Shown: piece after piece, positions 9,704 to 19,525 of the stretch
How positions within the stretch are numbered: the stretch's first letter is position 1
Layout of the letters: each line of letters starts with the position of its first letter
Origin: Bacteroidales bacterium
GTDB taxonomy: Bacteria; Bacteroidota; Bacteroidia; Bacteroidales; F082
Direction: 5' to 3'
DNA: 57,172 nt
Assembly: GCA_030690365.1 (NCBI GenBank)
Contig: JAUYGX010000073.1
Coordinates: forward strand, 1-57,172
Translations under genes and position numbers: made by a program
Notes under the pieces: generated by a model
What the model saw: only the letters and a program-made list of their open reading frames with translations
What the model was told of the DNA's origin: nothing
Databases searched by the model: none

Positions 9704-10123
9704 TTATTTTCCTGAAATACTCAGGCTGGTAGTGGTGGTAAAGCTTTCTCCCACATGCGTACCTGATTTAATGTTACCCGTGATGGTAAAGGTCCAGTTT
9801 CCTCCCAATTTGGGGAAGTAATCGGAGAAAGTAAAAGGATCGCCCTGTAATTGAATGGAACCACCTCCTGTGTAGGTGTCTTTTCCGGCTCCACCGGGAT
9901 AAGTTACAACCACCTTGATCATTTCCCAGTCGTCGGATACGCAGGTAATGTAGAAATCAAGATAGGAAACCCCACCCGCATCAATTGAGTAGTAGGTGGC
10001 TGAAAAGCTTGGCACGTAAGCTGCCGGTGGCGGTGCCGGATCTTCCTTTTTGCAGGATCCGTAAATAAACATCATGCTGAGTAACATGATGCCTAAAACC
10101 TTAAGTAAACTTTTAACATTCAT
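9704..10123 (-). CDS. Small secreted lipoprotein, function unknown
   Basis: Protein of 139 residues from the ATG at 10123, chosen because the signal peptide then begins MNVKSLLKVLGIMLL; an in-frame start at 10153 would put ten hydrophilic residues in front. The lipobox-like Cys is in YGSCKKEDPAP, followed by a Pro-rich linker typical of Bacteroidota lipoproteins. The rest is beta-rich (VPSFSATYYSIDAGG, DDWEMIKVVVTYPGG, NWTFTITGNIKSG) and looks like a single Ig-like or jelly-roll domain. It is a single gene ending at the shared terminator with pcm. No family recognised. Confidence 0.8.
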   Translation of the reverse strand: MNVKSLLKVLGIMLLSMMFIYGSCKKEDPAPPPAAYVPSFSATYYSIDAGGVSYLDFYITCVSDDWEMIKVVVTYPGGAGKDTYTGGGSIQLQGDPFTFSDYFPKLGGNWTFTITGNIKSGTHVGESFTTTTSLSISGK

Positions 10124-10298
10124 AATTTTTAGTTTTGTGTTTGCCCTAAACAAACCGGTTAAACAATTATGCGCTAAAAGTACTGTGGCAGGAAACCATT
10201 TGTGAATATGATTGACTGAACGATTTAATACGATGAATATTCGCTGGCAAGGGGTGATTATGTGCTAAAACAATTAAACACATCCGAATGCAGCCTTT

Positions 10299-11048
10299 TT
10301 AAAGTTGCTCCATGAGCTTTAGAAACAACTCCTTACGTCGTGATGATACGGGTACTTTTGAGTTATCGCTCATGACCACCGTACCCCCGAGGCCTTTTTC
10401 GTAGGATTCAATAAAGCGGATGTTAATCAGATGAGACTGGTGGGTTCGGAAGAAGCCGTATTCAGCCAGCATTTCCTCAAAATCCTTTAGTGTTTTGGAA
10501 AGAATTAAATGCTTTCCGTTTAATAAAAAAACCTCTGTATAGTTTTTATCTGCCATGCATCTTACTATCTCTTTAATTTTAACTGCATAAATCGAGTTGA
10601 GCGTATTTAGCACCACCCGGTGTTCTTCGGTATCTCTCTGAAGATTATGCAGATAGTTATCCAGTTTCAATGACTCATGTTCCAACTTGTTTTCGGTTAT
10701 AATGGCTTTTTCGATGGCTTCAATCAATTCATTGGCATTGATGGGTTTCATGATATAATCGAGTGCGCTTCGCTTAATGGCCTGAATAGCATATTGTTCG
10801 TAAGCTGTAATAATAATAAACCTAAAGTTCAGACCTTTGGATTTGGCCAGCAAATCGAATCCTGTTCCATCAGGCATGCGAATATCCAAAATAACCAGAT
10901 CGGGTTTTTTATCCTTAAGCAATGCCAAGCCTTGCTTTACATTTTCAGCCTCACCCACAACTTCAACCTGAGTACAATACAATTCAAGGATGTTCCTGAT
11001 TACCTGACGTGCATTGGGTTCGTCATCCACAATAATGGTTCTTAGCAT
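10299..11048 (-). CDS. LytTR-family response regulator
   Basis: Transcription regulator of 249 residues: an N-terminal receiver domain (IVDDEPNAR, phospho-acceptor Asp in DLVILDIRMPDG, conserved Lys in DYIMKPIN) and a C-terminal LytTR DNA-binding domain (VKIKEIVRCMADKNYTEVFL, ending FFRTHQSHLINIRFI). It is encoded 10 bases behind the Reg_prop histidine kinase and is its expected phosphorylation partner. LytTR regulators bind direct repeats upstream of targets; I could not identify such sites here. Confidence 0.95.
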   Translation of the reverse strand: MLRTIIVDDEPNARQVIRNILELYCTQVEVVGEAENVKQGLALLKDKKPDLVILDIRMPDGTGFDLLAKSKGLNFRFIIITAYEQYAIQAIKRSALDYIMKPINANELIEAIEKAIITENKLEHESLKLDNYLHNLQRDTEEHRVVLNTLNSIYAVKIKEIVRCMADKNYTEVFLLNGKHLILSKTLKDFEEMLAEYGFFRTHQSHLINIRFIESYEKGLGGTVVMSDNSKVPVSSRRKELFLKLMEQL

Positions 11049-11058
11049 AGCTTAATCT

Positions 11059-14000
11059 TTAATTTATATCAGTTGAAAAGCGGTAAGGCAAGGTAAATCG
11101 CACAATGGTGCCAAGCGATTGGTTGTTGTCGCCCAATTTTTCTTTCAATTCAAATAAAACATGAAAACCGTACCTCTTGCCTAAGATTTCGATGCGCTCC
11201 CTGGTAATTTGCAGGGCCGTACTCTGATGTGTATCCTGACTAAGGCTTAATTTCAGGGCTGCTGTCAAACCAATGCCATCATCATCTACTTCAAAAATCA
11301 AATGATGGTCACCATGTAAGAAACGTATTTTCAATGTACCTTTTCCTTCTTTAGTAAACAAACCATGCTCAAGTGCATTTTCAATCATGGGTTGGGCCAG
11401 CATCGGCGGAATCAAAAATTCCTCAGGATCGATAGTATCATCAATCTCAAAGGTATAATCAAATTTTCCGGGAAACCTCAGGTTTTGCAACCGAAGATAC
11501 AATTCCAGGGTTTCTAGTTCCTTTGAAAGCAAAATGAACTCAGATTTACTATTGTTCAATATCAGTCTGAAAAGACGTGCAAAATCAGACAAGTAATTTC
11601 CTGCTTCCTTAGGATCGCGGCCATAAATGAAATTCTGAATCGCCAAAAGGGAATTTCCCATAAAGTGAGGATTCATCTGCAACCGGAATACCCGTTGTTG
11701 CAATTCAATGGCCTTTCTCTGGAGTTTATGTTCATACTCACGCCGCTTAACATACAGAAACAAAACTGTGACAAAAAGCACAATCACGAGGATGATGAAC
11801 CAGGTTGTTTGATAAAACGGTCGTTGTATAACAATGCTGACACTGGCCATATCGTTCGACCAATTGCCATTTCTGTTGCCTATCCGATAATTTAGTTGAT
11901 AGGTTCCAGGAGGAACCGAGGCAAACCTTAACTTTCGTTGAGTATTATCAACATCCACCCAGTTTTCATCAAAACCTACCAACTTACACTGGTACAGATA
12001 TTGTTCGGGATTTACCTGATCGGTGCTGTTTAGTTCGATGGAGAAAACCTTATCGTTGGGTTTGAGTATCATGCTTGAAATCTGATTCAAATCGTGGCTA
12101 TAAATGTGGTCGTAAACAAACAGGCGTCCGAAAAAAGGTTTCGGCACCACCGAGTCGACCCTGATTTCATTTGGGTGGAAGAGGTTAAAACCTGAAACTC
12201 CTCCAAAAAACAAGCGCCCGTCACTCATTGCCAATCTGGCGGAGGTAAACGTATTTCCCTGAAGGCCATCTTGTTTTAAATACTGGGTAAAACGCGCTTG
12301 TCCCGGCTCGAACTTATAAAGGCCGTCCCCTTTGGTGGCAATCCACATATTGCCTTGCTTATCAGGAAGTATTGAAACCGGATCGGAACAATAGAATCCG
12401 TCCGCACACCCGTATTTATTGAACTTTTTTGTTTTTTGGTCGTATTTCTGAAGGGTAGACGAAAGCACCCAGATGTTGCCATCATTATCCTGGGTTATAT
12501 CCTTGATGTCGTCGGAGGCTAAACCTGAAGAGTCGGCTCCCTCATAAAAGTAAGCCACCGCAGAATCACCCTTTGGATAATAACGATGAAGCCCGCATTC
12601 GGTAGTTCCTACCCAAATTGTATTTTGATTGTCGTGAAACAGCCTTGTGATGATTCGTGAGCAAGTCGCTCGCTGAAACCTGTATTGAAGGCTTTCGCCA
12701 AACTTAAGTTGATTGCGGTGGAAACGAACGAGTCCGTCAGCACCCCAAAAACCGATATAAAAGTTGCCTTCATCATCTTCACAGAAATCTGAATACCAAT
12801 CCCTTTCCAGGTTTTTTGTATAATAGGTAAACAACCTAAAACGCTCCTTATCGGGTTCATACAAATTAAAACCAATACCCCGCCACAATCCAATCCACAA
12901 TCTATTATTCTTATCAAAATAAAGGGCCGAAACATTGTTGGCAGCCAGCTGATTTTTACCTCCGGGCGAACTAACAAAGTGGGTAAACCGATCGGTTTTT
13001 GTATTAAAATAGTCCATCCCATCTTCTTCGTAACCAATCCACAGGTTATGGAAATTGTCTTCAGCGGCAGCCGTTACGACATACCCTTCGGGGCTATTGG
13101 TTATGCCGGGAATATGTGTATAGGTGCCAAAAGGAAAGGCTGAAGGATTGTAAATATTGACCCCCATGCTGGTGGCGAACCACATATTGCCCACCTGATC
13201 TTCAAGAATTTTATGAACACTATTATTTGAAATGGAGTGTGGATTATCTTTTTGGTTGGCAAACACCATCATGGTATTGGTGGCATGGCTATATTTATAT
13301 ACACCGCTTCCGGTTGCAAACCAGAGATCGCCATTTTTGTCTTCCCGCATATCAAACGTGGTTATCCCAAGAAATTTCCTGACCGTATAATTGCTTTTGT
13401 TCATGAGATAAACTCCATCCAAAGCGGAAATCCAGAAATTTCCTTGGCTGTCTTCGTAATAGCAAGCCACATCTCTGGCCCGTTTTTTTGTAAAATCGTT
13501 TTCATCAGCATCCACCATCTCAATACCACCTTTTTTCAGATTTAAAAACATGATACTTCGCCCTCTAATTCCTACCCAGAGACGATCTTGGTTATCAAGA
13601 TACAAGTCGTGATACAGGTAATATGGCTGTAGACTTGGTTCATGTCGGAAAACATCCAACACTTTATTTCTGATTGTATTGTACCGCATCAACAACCCCA
13701 TCTGGGTATCGATCCAGAGAATTGAATCGTTTTGAAACAGCATTTCACGTACATAAGGATCCGCTGGGACCGTGCTGTCGCCTATTAGTTTCAAATGGAT
13801 AAAACTATTGTTCAATCGGTCGTAAACGTTGATTCCGTTCTTAGTGCCGATATACAGATTTCCATTGTTATCCGCAACCAGCGATGAAATATGACTTGAC
13901 GAGAGCGATGTGAAATTGTCGGGATTTTGCTTATAGACTTCAAAGGCCCTTCCATCGTACCGATTGAGACCATCCACAGTTCCCACCCAAATAAAGCCAA

Positions 14001-14175
14001 ACGAATCTTGTAACAATGCGGTTACCCTGTTGTTGCTTAATCCCTCATCGGTGGTGAGCCGTATAAACCGAACCTGAGGATTCTCAATGGCGGCTTTATT
14101 GAAAAGCAAAGGCCGTTGGGCCAAAGTGTACAGGCTCATCAATAATGCACAACAGAAGAGGATCCTTCTTAACAT
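11059..14175 (-). CDS. Two-component sensor kinase with Reg_prop beta-propeller
   Basis: Membrane sensor of 1038 residues. A signal peptide (MLRRILFCCALLMSLYTLAQ) leads into a periplasmic propeller built of many Reg_prop units (for example RLTTDEGLSNNRVTALLQDS, GFIWVGTVDGLNRYD, GNLYIGTKNGINVYD). A Y_Y_Y domain lies at about 690-770 (YLYQCKLVGFDENWVD) and a transmembrane helix at about 785-805. The cytoplasmic part is a LytS-type His_kinase domain with His837 in QMNPHFMGNSLLAI and a HATPase (MIENALEHGL, VDDDGIGL). It is not a hybrid: the regulator is the separate LytTR gene downstream. In Bacteroidota such systems often sense glycans or envelope state; the ligand here is unknown. Its ATG is 4 bases after miaA. 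Confidence 0.95.
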   Translation of the reverse strand: MLRRILFCCALLMSLYTLAQRPLLFNKAAIENPQVRFIRLTTDEGLSNNRVTALLQDSFGFIWVGTVDGLNRYDGRAFEVYKQNPDNFTSLSSSHISSLVADNNGNLYIGTKNGINVYDRLNNSFIHLKLIGDSTVPADPYVREMLFQNDSILWIDTQMGLLMRYNTIRNKVLDVFRHEPSLQPYYLYHDLYLDNQDRLWVGIRGRSIMFLNLKKGGIEMVDADENDFTKKRARDVACYYEDSQGNFWISALDGVYLMNKSNYTVRKFLGITTFDMREDKNGDLWFATGSGVYKYSHATNTMMVFANQKDNPHSISNNSVHKILEDQVGNMWFATSMGVNIYNPSAFPFGTYTHIPGITNSPEGYVVTAAAEDNFHNLWIGYEEDGMDYFNTKTDRFTHFVSSPGGKNQLAANNVSALYFDKNNRLWIGLWRGIGFNLYEPDKERFRLFTYYTKNLERDWYSDFCEDDEGNFYIGFWGADGLVRFHRNQLKFGESLQYRFQRATCSRIITRLFHDNQNTIWVGTTECGLHRYYPKGDSAVAYFYEGADSSGLASDDIKDITQDNDGNIWVLSSTLQKYDQKTKKFNKYGCADGFYCSDPVSILPDKQGNMWIATKGDGLYKFEPGQARFTQYLKQDGLQGNTFTSARLAMSDGRLFFGGVSGFNLFHPNEIRVDSVVPKPFFGRLFVYDHIYSHDLNQISSMILKPNDKVFSIELNSTDQVNPEQYLYQCKLVGFDENWVDVDNTQRKLRFASVPPGTYQLNYRIGNRNGNWSNDMASVSIVIQRPFYQTTWFIILVIVLFVTVLFLYVKRREYEHKLQRKAIELQQRVFRLQMNPHFMGNSLLAIQNFIYGRDPKEAGNYLSDFARLFRLILNNSKSEFILLSKELETLELYLRLQNLRFPGKFDYTFEIDDTIDPEEFLIPPMLAQPMIENALEHGLFTKEGKGTLKIRFLHGDHHLIFEVDDDGIGLTAALKLSLSQDTHQSTALQITRERIEILGKRYGFHVLFELKEKLGDNNQSLGTIVRFTLPYRFSTDIN

Positions 14176-14179
14176 AGGA

Positions 14180-15094
14180 TCAGGTTTTGGGTAATAAATT
14201 CAATATAGTTGTCAATTTTTCTTCCATGCTGATATTTCCATTAATCCAGTGGATGCGAACCCCATTGTTTTCCATTCTGCGGAACCAGGTCATTTGCCGT
14301 TTGGCGAACTGATGGATGGCAATGTTTAACAGATCGAACATTTCCTCATAGGCTATTTCTCCTGTCACAAACTGGGTAACATATTTATATTCAAGCCCGT
14401 AAAACTTAAGCTGCTCTGGCTCAAGGCCATTGGAAAGCAGATTTTTTACTTCATCCACCAACCCGGCTTCAAGTCGTTGTTTTAATCGCTGGGTAATTAG
14501 TTCACGTGCTTCGTTCCGTTCAAAATGCAACCCAAAATTCACAGAAGAAATTTTGGGCATCTGAAAGTCGGATATCGGGTGTTCTTTTCTGTATTCAGCA
14601 ATTTCGATGGCCTTAATCAAACGATTGCGATCGGTAATATCGGTTGTATTGTGAACCGGACCATAGGTTTTCAGCTTTCTGACCAAAGCCTCCAACGTCA
14701 ATAACTCAAAGGAGCTGCGAAGAGTTTTGTTTTCGGGTACCCGTTGCATATCATAACCACGAAGTACTGCATCCAGGTACAAACCCGAGCCTCCACACAG
14801 AACCGGAAGCCGGCCATTTTGTTCAATTTTCTCAAGTGCCCTCGATACATGTTGCTGAAACTCAAAGACATTAAATTCGTACCCAGGATCTACAATATCG
14901 ATTAAATGATATGGAATGTGCTGGCCATCAACCTCAAAATCAGCCAAATCCTTCCCTGTACCAAGATCCATTCCACGGTACACCTGGCGCGAATCGGCAC
15001 TTATTATTTCGCCCTGAAGCAGCGCTGCCAACCGACAGGCCAGAGTTGTTTTACCTGTTGCCGTAGGACCTAAAATCGTGATAATATGAAACAT
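14180..15094 (-). CDS. miaA: tRNA dimethylallyltransferase
   Basis: Adds the dimethylallyl group from DMAPP to the N6 of A37 in tRNAs reading codons that begin with U. The 304 residues match the family. Visible motifs: P-loop GPTATGKTTLA at residues 9-19, ISADSRQVYRGMDLGTGKD (prenyl-acceptor/tRNA motif), PYHLIDIVDPGYEFNVFEF, LPVLCGGSGLYLDAVL and RQMTWFRRM near the C-terminus. It lies 4 bases upstream of the Reg_prop kinase and 24 bases downstream of a glycosyltransferase, an operon-like run without obvious functional link. Confidence 0.96.
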   Translation of the reverse strand: MFHIITILGPTATGKTTLACRLAALLQGEIISADSRQVYRGMDLGTGKDLADFEVDGQHIPYHLIDIVDPGYEFNVFEFQQHVSRALEKIEQNGRLPVLCGGSGLYLDAVLRGYDMQRVPENKTLRSSFELLTLEALVRKLKTYGPVHNTTDITDRNRLIKAIEIAEYRKEHPISDFQMPKISSVNFGLHFERNEARELITQRLKQRLEAGLVDEVKNLLSNGLEPEQLKFYGLEYKYVTQFVTGEIAYEEMFDLLNIAIHQFAKRQMTWFRRMENNGVRIHWINGNISMEEKLTTILNLLPKT

Positions 15095-15118
15095 GCAACT
15101 TTGTATATTTACTGCAAT

Positions 15119-16345
15119 TTACAAACTATTGAGATACAATTCCCGTTTGACGGAATTTTCTTGTAAAAACAAACCATCCCTGATCAGGCTCAACTCCTTA
15201 ACGCTTAATATTTCCAATCCACCTGAATTTAAATGTTGCAGTTGTTCATCATTTAAAACACTTTGAAGCAATGCAGGGTAAGAAGACGCAAGTACCCTGG
15301 CATCAGTGGTTTTAAGGGAAGCCTGGCCTTGTCGGAGAAACTGCAAAATACGCAAACCATCAACCTTATTGCTACACGCCTTTATAAAATTTTCAGCACT
15401 TCGGTAATTTTTCCTTAAAGGTGACCACAACTCCCTGGTTTTAAAACAAGAAAATAGAAACCCATCCATGGGAGTGGGTATCTCTTCGTGATAGAGCAGG
15501 GTAAAACTTTGATACGTAACTTCAACGCTATCAAACAATTCCCGCGAATAAATGGGATAGGAAGACCAATCACCGGTACTTCCTTTGATCAGCGCGGGAC
15601 CGGTTCCAAAAACAACCCTGTTTGAAAACCGGGGTGAAGGATAGGCCACCGTTTCGCTCCAATTGATCAACTTACCGATCTTCACCAGCTTTTGCATAAA
15701 ATAAAAATCTTCTCCACTTTTAACCGGTGTCATACCACCCGCCTTTCGGTAGGCCCAAACCGGAAATGCCATGGCCGATCCCACTGCAGTATAAGCATAA
15801 GGATTGCGGATTCGCAACATATTCAACGCATAGTGCCTCATATACAATTCGTAGCGCAGGATCAGACGATCGGTATCGTTGCCTGCAAGCCGATGATAAT
15901 AGGGAACGGCAAGTCCAACAGCCCGACTGTTTTCCAACAATGTCGCCTTTATCGCTGCAAGGTAATTGGGAGGATAATAGGTATCGGCATCCATGCTGAT
16001 GATGATATCACCGGCATGAGCATGTTGTTCAACAACATCCATCGCCACCTTACGTGCCCAACCAACGCCTCCTTTTTTGGGTGACCAGCCTTTACCCGGT
16101 GAAGCATGGTCGATAATGGTTACAGAAAACGCATCAACGTACGACAGATAGTCCAGGCTTTTTTCATTGTCTGAAATGGTTTCTTCAAATTCTGCCTGTT
16201 TTCTCCAGTGTTCGTAATGGTTTACACATGCCACCAGATGAAAATTACGTTCGGTTTGCTGATTAAGCGACTCAACCAAAGCCGGTAAATTTGCAAATTC
16301 CTTAAGAACAGGCAATGCCAAATACAACTTCACATCATTCATCAT
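15119..16345 (-). CDS. Family 2 glycosyltransferase
   Basis: Predicted inverting GT-A glycosyltransferase, 408 residues. The N-terminal domain starts KLYLALPVLKEFANLPALVE, with GKGWSPKKGGVGWARKVAMD and the DxD-type metal/nucleotide motif in IIISMDADTYYPPNYLA. A later SGEDFYFMQKLVKIGKL resembles the catalytic ED motif. The C-terminal 150 residues are mostly helical without a recognised domain. No transmembrane helices are evident, so it probably acts on the cytoplasmic face. Two adjacent ATGs (16345 and 16342) are both possible starts. Acceptor and donor are unknown. Confidence 0.85.
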   Translation of the reverse strand: MMNDVKLYLALPVLKEFANLPALVESLNQQTERNFHLVACVNHYEHWRKQAEFEETISDNEKSLDYLSYVDAFSVTIIDHASPGKGWSPKKGGVGWARKVAMDVVEQHAHAGDIIISMDADTYYPPNYLAAIKATLLENSRAVGLAVPYYHRLAGNDTDRLILRYELYMRHYALNMLRIRNPYAYTAVGSAMAFPVWAYRKAGGMTPVKSGEDFYFMQKLVKIGKLINWSETVAYPSPRFSNRVVFGTGPALIKGSTGDWSSYPIYSRELFDSVEVTYQSFTLLYHEEIPTPMDGFLFSCFKTRELWSPLRKNYRSAENFIKACSNKVDGLRILQFLRQGQASLKTTDARVLASSYPALLQSVLNDEQLQHLNSGGLEILSVKELSLIRDGLFLQENSVKRELYLNSL

Positions 16346-16437
16346 GAAACAAAAATCCTATAAAGCGTTAAATACTCCTACCCAATGTTAAATTATTTTT
16401 ACTTTTGACTTAATTTATAACTTTTCTAAATTAAGCC

Positions 16438-18156
16438 ATGATAAACAACCTCGTAATCGAACAGTTACCAGCGCATCTAAAATGCTTCATCACCGAACAA
16501 CATCATGAGCTATACACACCCAGGGACCATGCCGTGTGGCGATATGTGATGAAACAAAACCTACGAAAACTAACATTGGTGGCTCATCCGGCCTATCTGG
16601 ATGGATTAGCCAAAACCGGAATCAGCATCGAAAGCATTCCCAGCATTGATGAAATGAATGTGATTTTAAGCAAAATTGGATGGGCCGCAGTGGCCGTTGA
16701 CGGATTTATTCCGCCATCAGCCTTTATGGAATTTCAAAAACACAAAGTATTGGTGATTGCAGCCGACATCCGCCCTGTGGATCAAATAGAATATACCCCG
16801 GCACCTGACATTATCCACGAAGCCGCCGGTCATGCACCCATCATTGTGGACCAGGAATATGCGGATTATTTACGCAATTTTGGTGAGATCGGGTCAAAGG
16901 CTTTTTCGTCGAAAAAGGACTACGAGCTTTATGAAGCCATCCGCCACCTGAGCATCCTGAAAGCCGATCCTCATTCGCCGGAGAAAGAAATTATGGAAGC
17001 AGAAGCCGCTATTGAGCATATCAGTGAAAACATGGGAATACCATCCGAAATGGCGCTCATCAGAAACCTCCATTGGTGGACCGTTGAATATGGCCTTATT
17101 GGTGATTTGGAAAATCCAAAAGTCTATGGAGCAGGCTTATTGTCATCAATAGGTGAATGCAGCAGTGCCTTGAAAAAAGAAGTTACCAAACTCCCCTACT
17201 CCATCGATGCCATCCATTATAACTTCGACATTACAAAACCGCAACCACAGCTCTTTGTAACACCTGACTTTGCATATCTCAATCAGGTACTTGAAGCATT
17301 TGCCAGTCAGATGGCCCTCAGAAAGGGTGGTCTGGAAGGACTGCTGAAAGCCATCGAATCAGAAAATACGGCCACTGCTGTATTTACATCAGGGCTACAG
17401 GTTTCCGGTATCTTTAGCGAGGTGCTTACCCAAAACAGCGAAATTGTGTATCTCAAAACCTCTGGTAATACCATTTTGTGTTTCAAAGACAAGGTATTGC
17501 CAGGTCATGGAAAAGAATACCATAGTCATGGATTTGGGTCACCGGTTGGGCGAATAAAAGGATCACTTAAACCACCACGGCTTTTGTCAGACAAAGATCT
17601 TTCCCGTTTGGGAATTATTCCTCAGCAACAGGTTGAATTTGAATATGAATCAGGAATTAAAGTTTCAGGAATCCTCCGCCAAATCATTCGCAAAGAAAAA
17701 CATATTGTACTCATGAGTTTTGAGGCGTGCAGTGTACAATACCTGGGCAAGGCATTGTTTGAGCCTTCATGGGGCATATACGACATGGCCGTTGGGGAAC
17801 ACATTAACTCGGTGTACAGCGGTCCCGCCGATCCTGTTGCCTATGGACTTCAATATGAACCACCAAAAGAAAAAACCCATAAAGTTCAATATCCCGAAGA
17901 CATCAGGAAATTACATCAGATATATTCACAGATAAAAGACATCAGATCAGGCATTCAACCTGCTGAACACCTTCATGTCATTTGGGAATTATACCGCAAG
18001 AACTTCAAAAGCGACTGGTTACTGGCTTCCGAGATGCTGGAAGTTTCAAATTACAATGACCTGCCTTTTTCGGAAGAAATTTCAATTCATTTAAAAAAAT
18101 TAAGGCAGTTACAACCTGAATTTGAGCAGGTAATCAGCAATGTGCTTGCAGGATAG
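16438..18156 (+). CDS. Aromatic amino acid hydroxylase with C-terminal extension
   Basis: Pterin-dependent non-haem iron monooxygenase of the phenylalanine 4-hydroxylase family. The catalytic core is at about residues 1-330: iron ligands His127 and His132 in HEAAGH, and Glu217 in HWWTVEYGL, match the bacterial enzyme motif; GAGLLSSIGEC also fits. At 572 residues the protein is far longer than the roughly 270-300-residue proteobacterial PhhA. The extra C-terminal 250 or so residues (beta-rich around SGIFSEVLTQNSEIVYLKTS, then helical) form a domain I cannot name. Its substrate could be Phe, Tyr or Trp. It is divergent from the glycosyltransferase across 92 bases. Confidence 0.88.
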   Translation: MINNLVIEQLPAHLKCFITEQHHELYTPRDHAVWRYVMKQNLRKLTLVAHPAYLDGLAKTGISIESIPSIDEMNVILSKIGWAAVAVDGFIPPSAFMEFQKHKVLVIAADIRPVDQIEYTPAPDIIHEAAGHAPIIVDQEYADYLRNFGEIGSKAFSSKKDYELYEAIRHLSILKADPHSPEKEIMEAEAAIEHISENMGIPSEMALIRNLHWWTVEYGLIGDLENPKVYGAGLLSSIGECSSALKKEVTKLPYSIDAIHYNFDITKPQPQLFVTPDFAYLNQVLEAFASQMALRKGGLEGLLKAIESENTATAVFTSGLQVSGIFSEVLTQNSEIVYLKTSGNTILCFKDKVLPGHGKEYHSHGFGSPVGRIKGSLKPPRLLSDKDLSRLGIIPQQQVEFEYESGIKVSGILRQIIRKEKHIVLMSFEACSVQYLGKALFEPSWGIYDMAVGEHINSVYSGPADPVAYGLQYEPPKEKTHKVQYPEDIRKLHQIYSQIKDIRSGIQPAEHLHVIWELYRKNFKSDWLLASEMLEVSNYNDLPFSEEISIHLKKLRQLQPEFEQVISNVLAG

Positions 18157-18202
18157 GCCCGGATTCTAAAAATAATCAACCTGATGAAAGCCCAAAAAGC
18201 AG

Positions 18203-18210
18203 TACTTTTG
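18203..18210 (+). promoter_or_regulatory. Putative -7 promoter element (TACTTTTG)
   Basis: Matches the Bacteroidota TAnnTTTG -7 consensus and lies 17 bases before the DUF3127 gene ATG, which would give that gene and the transporter/kdsA pair behind it their own transcript. No clear -33 box was seen. Confidence 0.4.
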
Positions 18211-18227
18211 AAAACAAAAAACGACCG

Positions 18228-18584
18228 ATGAATATTGAACTAAACGGAAAGTTAATCCAGAAAATGGCACCGGTTTCCGGCGAAAGCAGAAACGGAAAAT
18301 GGGAAAAGCAGGAATTTGTAATTGAAACAGACGATCAATTCCCCAAAAAAATCTGCATGAGTGTTTGGGGTGATAAAGTATCAGCTCTGGCCGCAGTAGT
18401 TGAAGGCGATCAAATAACAGCTTCTGTAAACATTGAATCGCGTGAATATAATGGGCGGTGGTATACCGACATACGTGCCTGGCGCATTCAACGTGGGTCA
18501 GACGTGGGCAGTACCCCTCCGGCTGCACTTCCAAACCTGCCTCCTGATGATTTGGGTCTTCCCGAAGACGACCTCCCGTTTTAA
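18228..18584 (+). CDS. DUF3127 domain protein (OB-fold/SSB-like)
   Basis: Protein of 118 residues, typical of the short DUF3127 family of Bacteroidota. The first 90 residues carry the conserved pattern WEKQEFVIETDDQFPKKIC and VEGDQITASVNIESREYNG with a closing YTDIRAWRI, predicted to form an OB fold like single-stranded DNA-binding proteins. The last 25 residues are Pro/Leu/Asp-rich and acidic, ending LPEDDLPF, much like the acidic tip of SSB proteins that recruits partners. Nucleic-acid binding is an inference; no function is established here. It lies 5 bases upstream of the transporter gene. Confidence 0.85.
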   Translation: MNIELNGKLIQKMAPVSGESRNGKWEKQEFVIETDDQFPKKICMSVWGDKVSALAAVVEGDQITASVNIESREYNGRWYTDIRAWRIQRGSDVGSTPPAALPNLPPDDLGLPEDDLPF

Positions 18585-18589
18585 TTCCC

Positions 18590-19525
18590 ATGTGGCAAAC
18601 ACCCGATCAGGGGTCTTTTTCAAGTCGCAACAAATTGCTGGTTGCGCATCTTGCCGCCATCGGTGCCAACATTATATTTGGGGTAAACTATGTGGTTGCC
18701 AAAGGCATTATGCCTGATTATCTGGCACCCAGGGCGGTTATTTTTTTGAGAGTAGCAGGTGCGATGGCCATATTCCAGGCCGTCTCAGTGTTTTTTCCCA
18801 AACAAAAAGTCGAAAAACGCGATCTTTTAAAACTTTTCGTAGCCGCCATTTTTGGTGTAGCTATCAACCAGATTCTGTTCTTTGAAGGGCTTAACTTAAC
18901 CACACCCATCAATGCTTCCATTATCATGGTGGGAGTTCCGATTTTAGTGATGTTTTTCTCTCATTTCATCATTAAAGAACTAATTACTAAAAATAAACTT
19001 ATCGGGATTATCCTCGGTTTCACAGGCTCTGTATTTCTGATTATTCAGGCAGGTAACGCCTCTTTTCAAGGCAGCCTGATCGGTAACCTGTTAGTTTTTA
19101 CGAACGCCATGTCGTACGCACTTTTTCTGGTGTTGATAAAACCGCTCATGTCGAAATACCATCCGTTGACAGTAATGAAATGGGTATTTACCTTTGGTTT
19201 TGTGTTGGTAACTCCATTTACGGCCCACCTGTTGGTGAATGCAGATTTCCAATCATTTCCGGTAAACATTTGGCTTTCCATTGGTTTTGTCGTGCTGTTT
19301 ACCACCGTTTTTGCCTATTTTCTCAACAACTACTCGCTTACGGTAATTTCCCCAACGGTAAATAGTGCCTATATTTATTTTCAACCTTTTCTGGCTACCT
19401 TTGTAGCGATTAGTTTTGGCAAAGATGTATTGACCTGGCCGGAGATCATTGCCGCCTTGTTCATCTTTACCGGAGTATATTTTGTTAATTTTAAAAAGTC
19501 AATCCATAAAAATTCACTCAAATGA
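18590..19525 (+). CDS. EamA/DMT-family transporter
   Basis: Inner-membrane transporter of the drug/metabolite superfamily, 311 residues, with about ten hydrophobic helices in two homologous halves. The first half begins AAIGANIIFGVNYVVAKG, the second includes LVFTNAMSYALFLVLIKPL. The short hydrophilic N-terminus and Lys-rich C-terminus place both ends in the cytoplasm. Substrate unknown; members export amino acids and other small metabolites. Its stop overlaps the kdsA start by 4 bases (ATGA). Confidence 0.9.
   Translation: MWQTPDQGSFSSRNKLLVAHLAAIGANIIFGVNYVVAKGIMPDYLAPRAVIFLRVAGAMAIFQAVSVFFPKQKVEKRDLLKLFVAAIFGVAINQILFFEGLNLTTPINASIIMVGVPILVMFFSHFIIKELITKNKLIGIILGFTGSVFLIIQAGNASFQGSLIGNLLVFTNAMSYALFLVLIKPLMSKYHPLTVMKWVFTFGFVLVTPFTAHLLVNADFQSFPVNIWLSIGFVVLFTTVFAYFLNNYSLTVISPTVNSAYIYFQPFLATFVAISFGKDVLTWPEIIAALFIFTGVYFVNFKKSIHKNSLK

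Noticed and set aside
18166-18591. Minus-strand 141-codon ORF over the DUF3127 gene
   Set aside because: The plus-strand DUF3127 protein is recognisable and explains the region.
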